A stretch of 64,000 nt of DNA, taken from the NCBI GenBank assembly GCA_030696695.1, contig JAUYRP010000034.1, forward strand, positions 434,001-498,000. Reading direction: 5' to 3'. The DNA comes from Methylophilus sp. (lineage in GTDB: Bacteria > Pseudomonadota > Gammaproteobacteria > Burkholderiales > Methylophilaceae). The notes under the pieces were generated by a model. The model was not told the origin of the DNA and did not search any database. It worked only from the letters and a program-made list of their open reading frames with translations. Below are positions 45,346-54,917 of the stretch, piece by piece; positions within the stretch are counted from its first letter, which is position 1, and the number at the start of each line of letters is the position of its first letter. A program made the translations under genes and the position numbers.

Positions 45346-47073
45346 ATGTTATTAAAACAAAGTCAGCATCGAATGGTTAAGCTGCCTGCGTGGAGACGCA
45401 GGCTGTTGCTTATTGCCGTATTGCTTGGCTTTTCAGGTTTGTTTGCACGCGGTGTGTACTTGCAAAGTCTACACAAGGATTTTTTGCAGAAAAAAGGCGA
45501 TGCGCGCTACAGCCGTACCATGACGCTACCAGCTTATCGCGGAAAAATCGTAGACCGCAACGACGAGCTGTTGGCGATCAGTAGTCCTGTGGAGTCCATT
45601 TGGGCGAGTCCACCAGACATGGAAATCAATGCCAAGCAAAAGCAGGCTTTGGTGAAATTATTGGGATTGAAAACAAAAGAATTTGATAAGAAGGTGGCGA
45701 ACACACAGCGCGAGTTCGTGTATATCAAACGCCGCATATCACCCGATTTGGCAGCACAAGTCATGAGCTTGGAAATCCCAGGTATTTTCATGCAACGAGA
45801 ATATAAGCGTTTTTATCCAGCAGGCGATGTGGCTGCGCACGTGGTGGGCTTCACCGGGATTGATGACAATGGGCAAGAGGGATTTGAATTAGCCAAGAAT
45901 GCACATTTGTCTGGAAAATCAGGCAGTCGACGTGTGATTAAGGATAGAAAGGGTCGTATCGTAGAAGATCTGGAGGCGGTGAAGGTGCCACAAGACGGAC
46001 ACGATTTGGTGTTAAGTATCGACCGCAGAATTCAGTACTTGGCTTTTAGAGAGCTTACAAAGGCCATAGAAAAGCACAAAGCGAAGGCAGGTGCCGCGGT
46101 CGTGCTGGACGCTAAAACAGGCGAGGTGCTAGCGATGGTCAACTTGCCTACGTATAACCCCAACAATCCAGTGAATATCAAAGGTAAGACACGTAACCGC
46201 GTAATTACCGATATGTTTGAGCCGGGCTCTACATTGAAACCCATGACTGCAGCGGCTGCGATGGAGTTTGGTGATTACAAGCCAGAAACCCAAATTCAAA
46301 CTGCGCCTGGCTATATGGCGATTGGTCCAGCGGTGATTCACGATGCGCATCCGCATGGCATTTTGACTGTGACAGAAGTGATACAGAAATCCTCTAACGT
46401 GGGTTCGGCCAAAATGGCGTTAAGTTTAAGAAAAGAAGCGCTTTGGAGCACCTTTCATCAATTGGGATTTGGTACGCCTACGCATGTTGGTTTTCCAGGG
46501 GAGGCGTCAGGTCGATTGAGGAATTACAAGTCTTGGCGTCCGATAGAGCAGGCCACCATGTCTTATGGGCATGGCATAAGCCTCACATTGTTGCAGTTAG
46601 CACGTGCCTATACCGTGTTTGCCAATGAAGGTGAGTTAAAACCAGTGACCTTGCTTAAATCAAACGAAACACCTGTGGGACAACAGGTGTTTTCTGCCAA
46701 GGTGGCAAACGATATGAAAGATATGTTGGAGTTGGTCGTGCAACCTGGAGGCACTGCTTTGCGCGCGCAAGTAGCAGGCTATCGGGTAGCAGGTAAAACG
46801 GGTACTGCGCACAAATTGGGGCCAACTGGCTATGAAAAAGACAAATATGTGGGTTCTTTCGTAGGCATGGCGCCCGCTTCTAATCCAAAACTCATCATGG
46901 CGGTGATGATTGATGAGCCAACATCCGGTGAATATTACGGTGGCACCGTGGCTGCGCCTGTATTTAGTGCGGTGATGGCAGATGCCTTACGCATGCTTTC
47001 AGTCCCACAAGATGCACCTAATAATAATGTCGTGATTCCAGCTGATGTGGTCGATGTGAAGGAGGTGGTATGA
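45346..47073 (+). CDS. ftsI: Peptidoglycan transpeptidase FtsI (PBP3)
   Basis: The 575-aa septal class B penicillin-binding protein has a membrane anchor (about 19-38), a pedestal domain and a transpeptidase domain with the nucleophile motif EPGSTLKP (STLK, about 289), the SSN motif (KSSNVGS) and the KTG motif (AGKTGTAHK, about 484). It crosslinks septal peptidoglycan with FtsW. It overlaps murE by 4 nt. Confidence 0.96.
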   Translation: MLLKQSQHRMVKLPAWRRRLLLIAVLLGFSGLFARGVYLQSLHKDFLQKKGDARYSRTMTLPAYRGKIVDRNDELLAISSPVESIWASPPDMEINAKQKQALVKLLGLKTKEFDKKVANTQREFVYIKRRISPDLAAQVMSLEIPGIFMQREYKRFYPAGDVAAHVVGFTGIDDNGQEGFELAKNAHLSGKSGSRRVIKDRKGRIVEDLEAVKVPQDGHDLVLSIDRRIQYLAFRELTKAIEKHKAKAGAAVVLDAKTGEVLAMVNLPTYNPNNPVNIKGKTRNRVITDMFEPGSTLKPMTAAAAMEFGDYKPETQIQTAPGYMAIGPAVIHDAHPHGILTVTEVIQKSSNVGSAKMALSLRKEALWSTFHQLGFGTPTHVGFPGEASGRLRNYKSWRPIEQATMSYGHGISLTLLQLARAYTVFANEGELKPVTLLKSNETPVGQQVFSAKVANDMKDMLELVVQPGGTALRAQVAGYRVAGKTGTAHKLGPTGYEKDKYVGSFVGMAPASNPKLIMAVMIDEPTSGEYYGGTVAAPVFSAVMADALRMLSVPQDAPNNNVVIPADVVDVKEVV

Positions 47074-48503
47074 CACGTTATGTGATCAAAGCGCCTATTG
47101 CCAGCATCACCTCTGATAGCCGTTTGGTGGAGAAAAATAGCTTATTCATTGCTTACCCTGGCCAGTATTCGGATGGGCGAGAATACATTGCAGATGCCAT
47201 CAAAAAAGGTGCTGTTGCTGTGGTGTGGGACGAAGATGGCTTTACATGGAATGCAGACTGGGATGTGAAAAACATTGCGATTCCACAGCTGAAACTGCAA
47301 GCAGGACATATTGCTAGCCAATTCTACAAGAAGCCGTCTGCCTCGCTCTGGACCATCGGTGTGACTGGTACCAACGGTAAAACTTCAGTCACGCATTGGT
47401 TAGCACAAGCGTTTGATTATTTACAACGACGCGCAGCGGTAGTAGGTACGTTGGGCAATGGTTTTCTAAGTGCCTTAGATCCTACGACGAATACCACACC
47501 TGGTCCGATTGAATTACAGAAAACCTTGGCGCGATACCTCAACGCTAAGGCTAGCGTGGTGGCGATGGAAGTGTCGTCTCATGGTTTAGATCAAGGGCGT
47601 TTGAATGGTGTGGAATTTGATGTGGCGGTGTTTACCAATCTGACGCAAGACCATTTGGATTATCACAAGACCATGGAGGCTTACCAAGCGGCCAAAGAAA
47701 AGCTGTTTGCATGGCCAAGCCTAAAAGCGAGTGTGGTGAATTACGATGATTCGTTTGGTCAGCAAATTGCAGACAAGTTGAATGCAGATCATCAGCATGT
47801 GATTACCTATGGCATTCACTCGGGCGAAGTGCGTGCAACAAAAGTTGAACTGCATGATACGTTCTTTGAGATGCAGGTGACGACGCCATATGGCGATGCC
47901 GATGTGGTGGTGAATCTGATCGGTGAATTTAATGTGTATAACAGCTTGGCTGTGTTAGCCACTTTATTGGTATCGGATGTGGCATTTAAAGATGCGATTG
48001 AAGCAATTGGCCACCTGAAACCGGTGAATGGGCGCATGCAAATGCTGGGTGGCGGTAATAAGCCGCTGGTCGTTGTGGATTATGCACATACCCCGGATGC
48101 GCTGGATAAAGTGCTGAAAACATTGAAAGCCCAAACCAAGTCTAAATTGGTGTGTGTATTTGGCTGCGGTGGAGACCGTGATCAAAGTAAACGCGCCAAA
48201 ATGGGCAAAATCGTTAGCAAACATGCGCATGCGATTGTAGTGACGACGGATAACCCACGTAATGAAAATCCGCAGGACATTGTTAACGATATCGTCAAAG
48301 GGATGGATGGTCACTATGTGGTGGAGCTAGACCGTGCCAACGCGATTGCGATTGGCATATTGTCAGCAAAAGTGGGCGATGTTGTACTGATTGCTGGCAA
48401 AGGCCATGAAGACTATCAAGAAGTTGCGGGTGTGCGGCACTATTTTAGTGACGCGAAACAAGCCGAGCTTGCTTTGGAAACCTACCAAGAGATAGCCCTA
48501 TGA
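47070..48503 (+). CDS. murE: UDP-MurNAc-tripeptide ligase (meso-DAP adding)
   Basis: The 477-aa Mur ligase has the ATP motif GVTGTNGKTSVTHW (about 95). The substrate motif TTDNPRNENP (about 391) contains DNPR, which specifies meso-diaminopimelate rather than lysine. It adds the third amino acid to the cytoplasmic precursor. Coupled overlaps of 4 nt occur on both sides. Confidence 0.96.
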   Translation: MTRYVIKAPIASITSDSRLVEKNSLFIAYPGQYSDGREYIADAIKKGAVAVVWDEDGFTWNADWDVKNIAIPQLKLQAGHIASQFYKKPSASLWTIGVTGTNGKTSVTHWLAQAFDYLQRRAAVVGTLGNGFLSALDPTTNTTPGPIELQKTLARYLNAKASVVAMEVSSHGLDQGRLNGVEFDVAVFTNLTQDHLDYHKTMEAYQAAKEKLFAWPSLKASVVNYDDSFGQQIADKLNADHQHVITYGIHSGEVRATKVELHDTFFEMQVTTPYGDADVVVNLIGEFNVYNSLAVLATLLVSDVAFKDAIEAIGHLKPVNGRMQMLGGGNKPLVVVDYAHTPDALDKVLKTLKAQTKSKLVCVFGCGGDRDQSKRAKMGKIVSKHAHAIVVTTDNPRNENPQDIVNDIVKGMDGHYVVELDRANAIAIGILSAKVGDVVLIAGKGHEDYQEVAGVRHYFSDAKQAELALETYQEIAL

Positions 48504-49900
48504 TGATGCTCTCTGAAATTGCAAAAGCAGTAGGCGGCACCTTACTAAGTGATGATGTGCGTATACAGTCTGTGGATACGGACAGTCGTCGTATTCAAGC
48601 TGGGCAATTGTTTGTGGGCATTCAAGGCGAGCGCTTTGATGGCAATACATTTGCAGCGGAGGCGCTGAAGCTTGGTGTCGCAGCTGTGATGATTTCAGAT
48701 GCAACGCAAGCTGTCAGTCCTGCTGTGTTGGTGACGGATACGCGGTTAGCCCTAGGGAAATTAGCCAATCATTGGCGCCAGCAATTACATGCGCCCATTA
48801 CAGCCATCACCGGCAGTAATGGTAAGACCACGACCAAAGAAATGCTAAATGCGATATTAACAGCGGCCTTAGGTGATAGCGCTGCTGTGCATGCTACGCA
48901 GGGTAATCTTAATAACGATATAGGCATGCCACTCACCTTGCTAAAAGCACGTGCACAGCATCAGCAGATTGTGCTGGAAATGGGCATGAATCACTTAGGT
49001 GAAATTGCCTATTTAAGCAATATTGCACAACCCAATGTGGCGGTAATCAACAATGCAGGAACCGCTCACATCGGTGAGCTCGGCTCGCGCGAGAATATTG
49101 CTAAAGCAAAAGGTGAAATCTTTGAAGGCCTGACTGACAAAGGTATAGCTGTCATCAATGCCGATGATACGTTTGCGGACTATTGGCGCTCACTCAACAC
49201 CACGCGCAAAGTAATCACCTTTGCGTTGCAGAATACAGCGGATGTAACTGCGACATTTAGCGAAGAAGAAAAATCTAGCCAAATAAAGCTGACTACCCCC
49301 AGTGGTAGTGTCTCGTTTCAGTTGCCTATTTTGGGTATGCATAATGTTTACAACGCGCTTGCGGCCAGTGCCACTGCTGTTGCATTGGGGATTGAGAATC
49401 CATTTATCGCGCAAGGATTAGCCAACTTTGGCGGCGTACAAGGTCGGCTAGAGTACAAGCAAGGCCTCAACGACGCAATGCTCATTGATGATACCTACAA
49501 CGCCAATCCTGATTCGATGAAAGCCGCCATTGACGTGCTTGCACATTTGAATACAACCCGCATTTTTGTCATGGGTGATATGGGTGAATTGGGTGAAGAT
49601 GCAGTGGCCATGCATGCAGCTGTGGGCGCTTATGCACGCGAGCACCATGTGCATCACTTTATTACCTTGGGTGAAAACAGCCAGCATGCAAGTAAAGCCT
49701 TTGGTGGCGATGCGCATCATTTTACAGAGGTGGAGTTGCTGGCAAAGCACGTGAAAACGTTGATGAAGCATGGCGTTACCGTGCTAGTAAAAGGTTCACG
49801 CTTTATGAAAATGGAGCGCGTGGTAAAGCTACTAGAAGTTTCAGATGCGCAAAAACAAGCAACACAAGAACAAACTTTGGGGAGAGCAACATGTTGTTAG
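48500..49900 (+). CDS. murF: UDP-MurNAc-pentapeptide synthetase
   Basis: The 466-aa Mur ligase attaches D-Ala-D-Ala. The ATP motif is [14 protein letters not shown] (about 106), with [14 protein letters not shown] near 157 and [14 protein letters not shown] near 329. It overlaps mraY by 10 nt, the mraY start lying inside its last codons. Confidence 0.96.
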   Translation: MMMLSEIAKAVGGTLLSDDVRIQSVDTDSRRIQAGQLFVGIQGERFDGNTFAAEALKLGVAAVMISDATQAVSPAVLVTDTRLALGKLANHWRQQLHAPITAITGSNGKTTTKEMLNAILTAALGDSAAVHATQGNLNNDIGMPLTLLKARAQHQQIVLEMGMNHLGEIAYLSNIAQPNVAVINNAGTAHIGELGSRENIAKAKGEIFEGLTDKGIAVINADDTFADYWRSLNTTRKVITFALQNTADVTATFSEEEKSSQIKLTTPSGSVSFQLPILGMHNVYNALAASATAVALGIENPFIAQGLANFGGVQGRLEYKQGLNDAMLIDDTYNANPDSMKAAIDVLAHLNTTRIFVMGDMGELGEDAVAMHAAVGAYAREHHVHHFITLGENSQHASKAFGGDAHHFTEVELLAKHVKTLMKHGVTVLVKGSRFMKMERVVKLLEVSDAQKQATQEQTLGRATCC

Positions 49901-50994
49901 AATTAGCACGTTGGCTAGCGCAAGACATCCGCGCGTTTCATGTGTTTGATTACATTACATTGCGAGCTGTACTGGCTACGCTCACGGCATTAGCTATCTC
50001 GTTTATTGTGGGTCCTGGCATGATACGCAAGCTCACAGAGTATAAAGTAGGCCAATCGGTGCGTGATGACGGCCCGCAAACGCATTTGGTCAAGGCAGGC
50101 ACGCCGACCATGGGCGGTGCCTTGATATTAGTGGCCATTGCCATTTCAACCCTGCTTTGGGCGGATTTGCATAATCGCTTTGTGTGGGTGGTGCTCATTA
50201 CAACGCTTGGTTTTGGCGCGATTGGCTGGGTAGATGATTACCGTAAAGTGGTCTACAAAAATCCCAAAGGATTGTCTGCTGGTGCCAAATATTTTTGGCA
50301 AAGCGTGATTGGATTGGGTGTTGCTATCTTTATCTACAAAACCGCCGCAAGCCCTGTGGAAACCACGTTAATCGTGCCCTTCATTAAAGCATGGACCCTC
50401 CCATTAGGTGCAATCGGCTTTATTTTGCTTTCCTATTTGGTGATTGTAGGTAGCAGTAATGCTGTCAATCTCACAGATGGTTTAGATGGCCTTGCTATCT
50501 TGCCAACTGTCATGGTGGGCAGTGCCCTTGCTATTTTTGCCTACGTAGCTGGCCATCTTTACTTCTCTAAATATCTGGGTATTCCATATGTAGCAGGTGC
50601 AGGTGAGTTGATGGTGTTTTGTGCCGCCATGGCGGGTGCAGGCTTAGGCTTTTTATGGTTCAACGCTTACCCCGCTGAGGTATTTATGGGGGATGTGGGC
50701 GCATTAGCGTTGGGGGCTGCATTGGGTGTGGTGGCAGTCATTGTGCGTCAGGAAATCGTGCTGTTCATTATGGGAGGCGTGTTTGTGATGGAGACGTTCT
50801 CTGTAGCAATACAGGTGCTCTACTTTAAATACACTAAAAAGCGAACAGGTACGGGTAAGCGCATCTTTTTAATGGCGCCATTACATCACCACTACGAACA
50901 AAAAGGTTGGAAAGAAACGCAAGTGGTCGTGCGTTTTTGGATTATCACCATGATGTTGGTATTAGTTGGTTTATCAACTTTGAAACTGAGATAA
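49891..50994 (+). CDS. mraY: Phospho-MurNAc-pentapeptide transferase
   Basis: The 367-aa polytopic enzyme makes lipid I from UDP-MurNAc-pentapeptide and undecaprenyl phosphate. About 10 membrane segments are present, with the motifs KAGTPTMGG, the catalytic [15 protein letters not shown] and APLHHHYE. The last 22 codons ([21 protein letters not shown] plus stop) occur a second time 156 nt downstream, just before murD, with only synonymous changes. The present copy ends in TAA, and the downstream copy in a TGA that overlaps the murD ATG. Confidence 0.96.
   Translation: MLLELARWLAQDIRAFHVFDYITLRAVLATLTALAISFIVGPGMIRKLTEYKVGQSVRDDGPQTHLVKAGTPTMGGALILVAIAISTLLWADLHNRFVWVVLITTLGFGAIGWVDDYRKVVYKNPKGLSAGAKYFWQSVIGLGVAIFIYKTAASPVETTLIVPFIKAWTLPLGAIGFILLSYLVIVGSSNAVNLTDGLDGLAILPTVMVGSALAIFAYVAGHLYFSKYLGIPYVAGAGELMVFCAAMAGAGLGFLWFNAYPAEVFMGDVGALALGAALGVVAVIVRQEIVLFIMGGVFVMETFSVAIQVLYFKYTKKRTGTGKRIFLMAPLHHHYEQKGWKETQVVVRFWIITMMLVLVGLSTLKLR
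50928..50994 (+). repeat. mraY tail, copy A of a direct repeat
   Basis: This 67-nt segment, the functional end of mraY, matches 51084-51150 at 61 of 67 positions. The first 33 nt are identical. All six differences are third codon positions or the stop (TAA here, TGA there). Confidence 0.95.
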
Positions 50995-50997
50995 CAG

Positions 50998-51150
50998 ATG
51001 TTTATGAACACAAATAGCACGAGATTAGCGTTGGGGGAGGCTCATCAACACAAAGTGTTGGTTATGACGACACCAAACGCACACGTGCGTTTTTGGATTA
51101 TCACCATGATGTTGGTGTTAGTTGGTTTGTCTACGTTGAAGCTGAGATGA
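50998..51150 (+). CDS. Short open frame bridging mraY and murD
   Basis: The 50-codon frame starts at an ATG 3 nt after the mraY stop. It runs through the inserted segment and ends in frame with the duplicated mraY tail, its TGA overlapping the murD ATG. The last 21 residues equal the MraY C-terminal membrane helix. It is more likely a translational bridge that keeps murD coupled than a functional peptide, and translation is unproven. Confidence 0.3.
   Translation: MFMNTNSTRLALGEAHQHKVLVMTTPNAHVRFWIITMMLVLVGLSTLKLR
51017..51079 (+). repeat. Stem-loop element, copy 1 (mraY-murD)
   Basis: This segment starts GCACGAG, contains the hairpin CAACAC-AAA-GTGTTG (51046-51060) and ends GGTTATGACGACACCAAACG. 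It shares this order and much sequence with the elements at 53712 and, inverted, at 60147: pairwise 13-15 of 20 positions in the terminal block. It lies between the two copies of the mraY tail. Confidence 0.55.
51084..51150 (+). repeat. mraY tail, copy B
   Basis: The second copy encodes the identical 21 residues with five wobble changes and a different stop. Its TGA overlaps the murD start (GAGATGA), the usual compact junction of a dcw cluster, so this copy looks like the original junction. Confidence 0.9.
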
Positions 51151-52517
51151 AACCTAACTATACCAATCAACATGTACTAGTACTCGGTCTAGGAGAGACG
51201 GGACTCTCTGTCATGCGCTGGCTGCGCAAGCAAGGTGCCATCGTGTCGATGGCGGACTCTCGTTTGAATCCACCAGGCGTGGAAGCCTTGTTACAGAGCT
51301 TTCCTGATCTCAAAGTCCATACAGGGCCCTTTGTGCTAGACGTGTTGATGGATTGTGATTTGATTGTGAGTAGTCCTGGTGTGCCACTCAATGAACCTGA
51401 ACTACAAATGGCAATTGCACAGGGTAAACAAGTGATTGGTGATATCGAGTTATTCGCACTGCATCGTCCAGCCGCATCCAAGATAATCGCTATCACTGGC
51501 TCAAATGGAAAAACCACGGTGACTACATTGGTGGGGGAGATTTGCAAGCGTGCAGGGTTGAATACAGTCGTTGCTGGCAATATTGGTTTGCCGGTATTGG
51601 ATACATTAGATGGCAAAGCACCAGATGTGTATGTGTTGGAGCTATCCAGTTTTCAGTTAGAAACTACTTACAGCTTAAAAGTAGATGTGGCGACAGTGCT
51701 GAATATCTCGGAAGATCATATGGATCGCTACCCGACCATTGAAGCGTATGCCAGGGCAAAAGCACGCATTTATGATAATGCAACTTTGGCAGTAGTGAAT
51801 CGAGATGACGCGGCAAGCTTAGGCTTAACCACAACAGAGGCTGTTTCATTTGGTCTGAATGAAGCGCAAAACTATTCGGATTTTGGGGTGGTGGAAGCCG
51901 CCAATGGTACTTGGCTAACGAGTGGTAAACGCAAATTGATGCCAGTGTCAGACTTGCTGATTCATGGACAACACAATGTGGCGAATGCGCTGGCTGCAGT
52001 TGCGTTGTGCAGCAATATTGGCGTTGATAAAAGCGCAATCATCCAAGCATTGCGCCAATTCACAGGCTTACCCCACCGCGTGGAGTGGGTGGCAAATATC
52101 AATGACATTGACTTTATTGATGATTCCAAAGGCACCAATGTTGGTGCAACTTGTGCTGCCATCAAGGGCATGATGAAAGATGGCAAACCACAAAAAGTGG
52201 TATTGCTGGCAGGCGGCGATGGTAAAGGTCAAGACTTTACGCCGCTACTAGAAGCGGTGCAGGCCAATGCGCGTGCTGTGGTGTTGTTTGGGCGCGATGC
52301 ACCCTTGATAGAAGCGGTATTGTTGGCATCTGAGCTACCCATCTATGACGCCATTGATTTAAAAGAAGCGGTTGCGATTGGCCATAAAGTGGCCTCAAAA
52401 GGCGATGCAGTATTGCTGTCCCCCGCTTGTGCAAGCTTTGATATGTTTAAAAATTATGTGCACCGGGCAGAAGTATTTATTGATGCCGTCAAAGCATTGG
52501 AGGTGGCGACATGCTAA
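51147..52517 (+). CDS. murD: UDP-MurNAc-L-alanine:D-glutamate ligase
   Basis: The 456-aa Mur ligase has the N-terminal [17 protein letters not shown], the ATP motif [16 protein letters not shown] (about 116) and [11 protein letters not shown] (about 330). It adds D-glutamate as the second residue of the precursor. The start is ATG 51147; the frame is open to 51093, but that part is the out-of-frame reading of the duplicated mraY tail. It overlaps ftsW by 7 nt. Confidence 0.96.
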   Translation: MKPNYTNQHVLVLGLGETGLSVMRWLRKQGAIVSMADSRLNPPGVEALLQSFPDLKVHTGPFVLDVLMDCDLIVSSPGVPLNEPELQMAIAQGKQVIGDIELFALHRPAASKIIAITGSNGKTTVTTLVGEICKRAGLNTVVAGNIGLPVLDTLDGKAPDVYVLELSSFQLETTYSLKVDVATVLNISEDHMDRYPTIEAYARAKARIYDNATLAVVNRDDAASLGLTTTEAVSFGLNEAQNYSDFGVVEAANGTWLTSGKRKLMPVSDLLIHGQHNVANALAAVALCSNIGVDKSAIIQALRQFTGLPHRVEWVANINDIDFIDDSKGTNVGATCAAIKGMMKDGKPQKVVLLAGGDGKGQDFTPLLEAVQANARAVVLFGRDAPLIEAVLLASELPIYDAIDLKEAVAIGHKVASKGDAVLLSPACASFDMFKNYVHRAEVFIDAVKALEVATC

Positions 52518-53677
52518 GCCCTGTGATGCTGCCGCGTGAGCGCATGACCTCTCCTAACTATGACCAAATGTTAGTGTGGGTGACATTGATTTTGTTGGGC
52601 TTGGGTTTAGTCATGGTGTATTCCGCTTCTATCGCGATTGCAGAAGCCGATAAAGCCACTGGACATCAAACCACTTATTACCTAATTCGCCAAAGCTTCT
52701 TTATTGCGATTGGCTTATGTGGAGGATTTGTCGCGTTTCAAATCCCCGTGGTTTGGTGGCAAAAAATGGCACCGTATCTGTTTTTATTCGGCTTGGCATT
52801 GTTGGTGCTGGTATTGGTGCCTGGTGTTGGGCGCAACGTCAACGGCAGCCAGCGTTGGTTACCATTGTTTGTCATTAACGTGCAGCCTTCGGAGTTTGTG
52901 AAATTGTTTGCAGCCATGTACGTCGCTGATTACGCAGTCAGAAAAGCCGAACAGATGGATAGCATTACCAAAGGCTTTTTACCCATGGTGGCTGTAATGG
53001 TGCTAGTGGGTTTCTTATTGTTAAGAGAACCAGACTTTGGTGCATTTGCCGTGATCGCAGCAATTTCAATCTCCATTTTGTGGTTAGGTGGCATTAATGG
53101 AAAAATTTTTGCCGGACTTATTCTACTGTTGCCAATCGCCATTGTGGTGTTGATTAAAAGCTCACCCTATCGGATGCAGCGCGTGATTGGATTTATGGAT
53201 CCTTGGGCCGACCCATATGGTAAGGGTTATCAGCTGTCACATGCACTGATTGCTTTTGGTCGTGGTGAATGGTTTGGGGTGGGTTTGGGCGCCAGCGTTG
53301 AAAAGTTGCTGTACTTACCCGAAGCACACACTGACTTTTTATTGGCAGTGATTGCAGAAGAGCTGGGATTTGTGGGTGTGCTTACTGTATTGGCTTTGTT
53401 TGTGTGGATTGTGATTCGCGCATTTGGCATTGGCAAAGAAGCGGTAGCTAATGAGCGCTATTTTGCGGCCCTATTGGCACAAGGCATAGGTGTATGGATG
53501 GGCGTGCAAGGCATTATCAATATTGGTGTGAACATGGGTGTGCTCCCAACGAAAGGCTTAACACTGCCTTTACTTTCATTTGGGGGTAGCGGCATTTTGG
53601 CAAATTGTATTGCCATGGCCATTTTGATTCGCATTGATTATGAAAACCGCCGGCTTCAGAAGGGCTTGCCAACATGA
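52511..53677 (+). CDS. ftsW: Septal peptidoglycan glycosyltransferase FtsW
   Basis: The 388-aa SEDS protein has 10 membrane segments and polymerises lipid II with FtsI. Family blocks are [47 protein letters not shown] and the C-terminal [14 protein letters not shown]. Its last codons ([10 protein letters not shown] and stop) are repeated 122 nt downstream next to murG. Confidence 0.95.
   Translation: MLSPVMLPRERMTSPNYDQMLVWVTLILLGLGLVMVYSASIAIAEADKATGHQTTYYLIRQSFFIAIGLCGGFVAFQIPVVWWQKMAPYLFLFGLALLVLVLVPGVGRNVNGSQRWLPLFVINVQPSEFVKLFAAMYVADYAVRKAEQMDSITKGFLPMVAVMVLVGFLLLREPDFGAFAVIAAISISILWLGGINGKIFAGLILLLPIAIVVLIKSSPYRMQRVIGFMDPWADPYGKGYQLSHALIAFGRGEWFGVGLGASVEKLLYLPEAHTDFLLAVIAEELGFVGVLTVLALFVWIVIRAFGIGKEAVANERYFAALLAQGIGVWMGVQGIINIGVNMGVLPTKGLTLPLLSFGGSGILANCIAMAILIRIDYENRRLQKGLPT
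53657..53677 (+). repeat. ftsW tail, copy A
   Basis: These 21 nt are identical to 53779-53799. The similarity extends 12 nt further left at the protein level (Asn-Arg-Arg-Leu, all four codons different but synonymous). Confidence 0.9.
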
Positions 53678-53799
53678 GTGTAATCACTATGCATTTAAGG
53701 GCTCAATGGATGCACGAGGCGGTTTCGGTACAGGCTAACTTGCAGGGCAAGTTATGCCGTAGCCAAAATCGTAGATTGCAGAAGGGCTTGCCAACATGA
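53674..53799 (+). CDS. Short open frame bridging ftsW and murG
   Basis: The 41-codon frame's ATG overlaps the ftsW stop (ATGA). It runs in frame through the insert into the duplicated ftsW tail, and its TGA overlaps the murG ATG. It mirrors the mraY-murD arrangement. No domain was recognised; a translational bridge is the likeliest role. Confidence 0.3.
   Translation: MSVITMHLRAQWMHEAVSVQANLQGKLCRSQNRRLQKGLPT
53712..53768 (+). repeat. Stem-loop element, copy 2 (ftsW-murG)
   Basis: It starts GCACGAG and contains a perfect hairpin TAACTTGC-AGG-GCAAGTTA (53736-53754) preceded by GGC, then ends AGTTATGCCGTAGCCAAAA. It has the same block order as copy 1, and its right end directly touches the second ftsW tail. 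Confidence 0.55.
53779..53799 (+). repeat. ftsW tail, copy B
   Basis: Second copy of the last seven ftsW codons, preceded by AAT CGT AGA TTG (Asn-Arg-Arg-Leu, synonymous with the true gene end). Its TGA overlaps the murG start. Confidence 0.9.
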
Positions 53800-54899
53800 T
53801 GTTAGATAACGTAATTACGCGCTTTGATAAGCACACCATCATGGTGATGGCAGGTGGTACGGGTGGGCATGTGTACCCAGCTATGGCCGTGGCTGATTAT
53901 TTAAAAGCGCATGGCTGGCAAGTCGTGTGGTTAGCAACTGAAGGTGGCATGGAAAATAGATTGATAGAAGGAAAAGGATATGCCAAGGCCATGATGACGA
54001 TGCAAGGTGTGCGCGGCAAAGGCATCAAAGGCTGGCTGTTATTACCCATCAAATTAACCAAGGCGTTGCTTCAGGCCAAACGTGCGATTCAGGATCATCA
54101 GCCTAATGTAGTGCTCGGGATGGGAGGCTTTGCGGCTTTTCCAGGTGGATTGATGGCAAAGCTAATGGGTAAGCCGCTAGTGGTGCATGAGCAAAACTCC
54201 GTAGCTGGGTTGACCAATAAAGTATTGAGTTTGATTGCAAATCGCGTGTTAGTAGCGTTTCCAAATGTATTGGGAGATACCTCGATTTTGGTCGGTAATC
54301 CTGTGCGTCAAGATTTGACCGAATTGATGGCACCGGAGAAGCGTTATGCCAAGCAACAAGGCAAATTAAAGCTGTTGGTAGTGGGTGGTAGTTTGGGTGC
54401 TGCTGCGCTCAATGATGTATTGCCAAAAGCCTTGGCGCAATTAAGTCCAGATGAACGGCCTGTGGTAATTCATCAAGCGGGTGAAAAACATATTGAAGCG
54501 CTGAAACACAACTATCAAGCGGCTGGCGTGCAGGCGGATACCAAAGCATTCATTCACAACATGGCAGAGGTTTATGCTTGGGCTGATGTAGTGATTTGCC
54601 GTGCAGGTGCACTAACAGTGGCTGAATTGGCATGTGTGGGTGTCGCCAGTGTTTTAGTGCCGTTTCCGTTTGCTGTGGATGACCACCAAACGACTAATGG
54701 CCGATATTTGGCGGATAACGGTGCAGCGATACTGGTTCAGCAGTCCGCGTTTGATGTGGCTAAAGCGACAGTAATATTGCGCAGTTTTACACGAGAGAAA
54801 TGCTTAAGCATGGCGATCAATGCAAAGAAGCTAGCACAACCAGACGCCACCACTACAGTTGCAAAAATTTGTATGGAGTGCGCCTTTACAGGGGCATGA
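53796..54899 (+). CDS. murG: UDP-GlcNAc:undecaprenyl-PP-MurNAc-pentapeptide transferase
   Basis: The 367-aa peripheral membrane GT28 enzyme makes lipid II. The N-terminal MVMAGGTGGHVYPAMAVA and GMGGFAAFPGG form the acceptor side, and ICRAGALTVAEL (about 268) the UDP-GlcNAc site. The first 15 residues (to HTIMV) are a slight extension; ATG 53796 or the adjacent ATG 53799 are both possible. Confidence 0.95.
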   Translation: MMLDNVITRFDKHTIMVMAGGTGGHVYPAMAVADYLKAHGWQVVWLATEGGMENRLIEGKGYAKAMMTMQGVRGKGIKGWLLLPIKLTKALLQAKRAIQDHQPNVVLGMGGFAAFPGGLMAKLMGKPLVVHEQNSVAGLTNKVLSLIANRVLVAFPNVLGDTSILVGNPVRQDLTELMAPEKRYAKQQGKLKLLVVGGSLGAAALNDVLPKALAQLSPDERPVVIHQAGEKHIEALKHNYQAAGVQADTKAFIHNMAEVYAWADVVICRAGALTVAELACVGVASVLVPFPFAVDDHQTTNGRYLADNGAAILVQQSAFDVAKATVILRSFTREKCLSMAINAKKLAQPDATTTVAKICMECAFTGA

Positions 54900-54917
54900 C
54901 CATCACAAGGCATAAAT

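Noticed and set aside
51093-51146. Upstream extension of murD
   Set aside because: The 18 extra codons are the shifted reading of the duplicated mraY tail, and MurD proteins start near ATG 51147.
50998-53799. Bridging frames as remnants of complete second copies of mraY or ftsW
   Set aside because: Their N-terminal parts show no resemblance to the MraY or FtsW starts; only the tails match.
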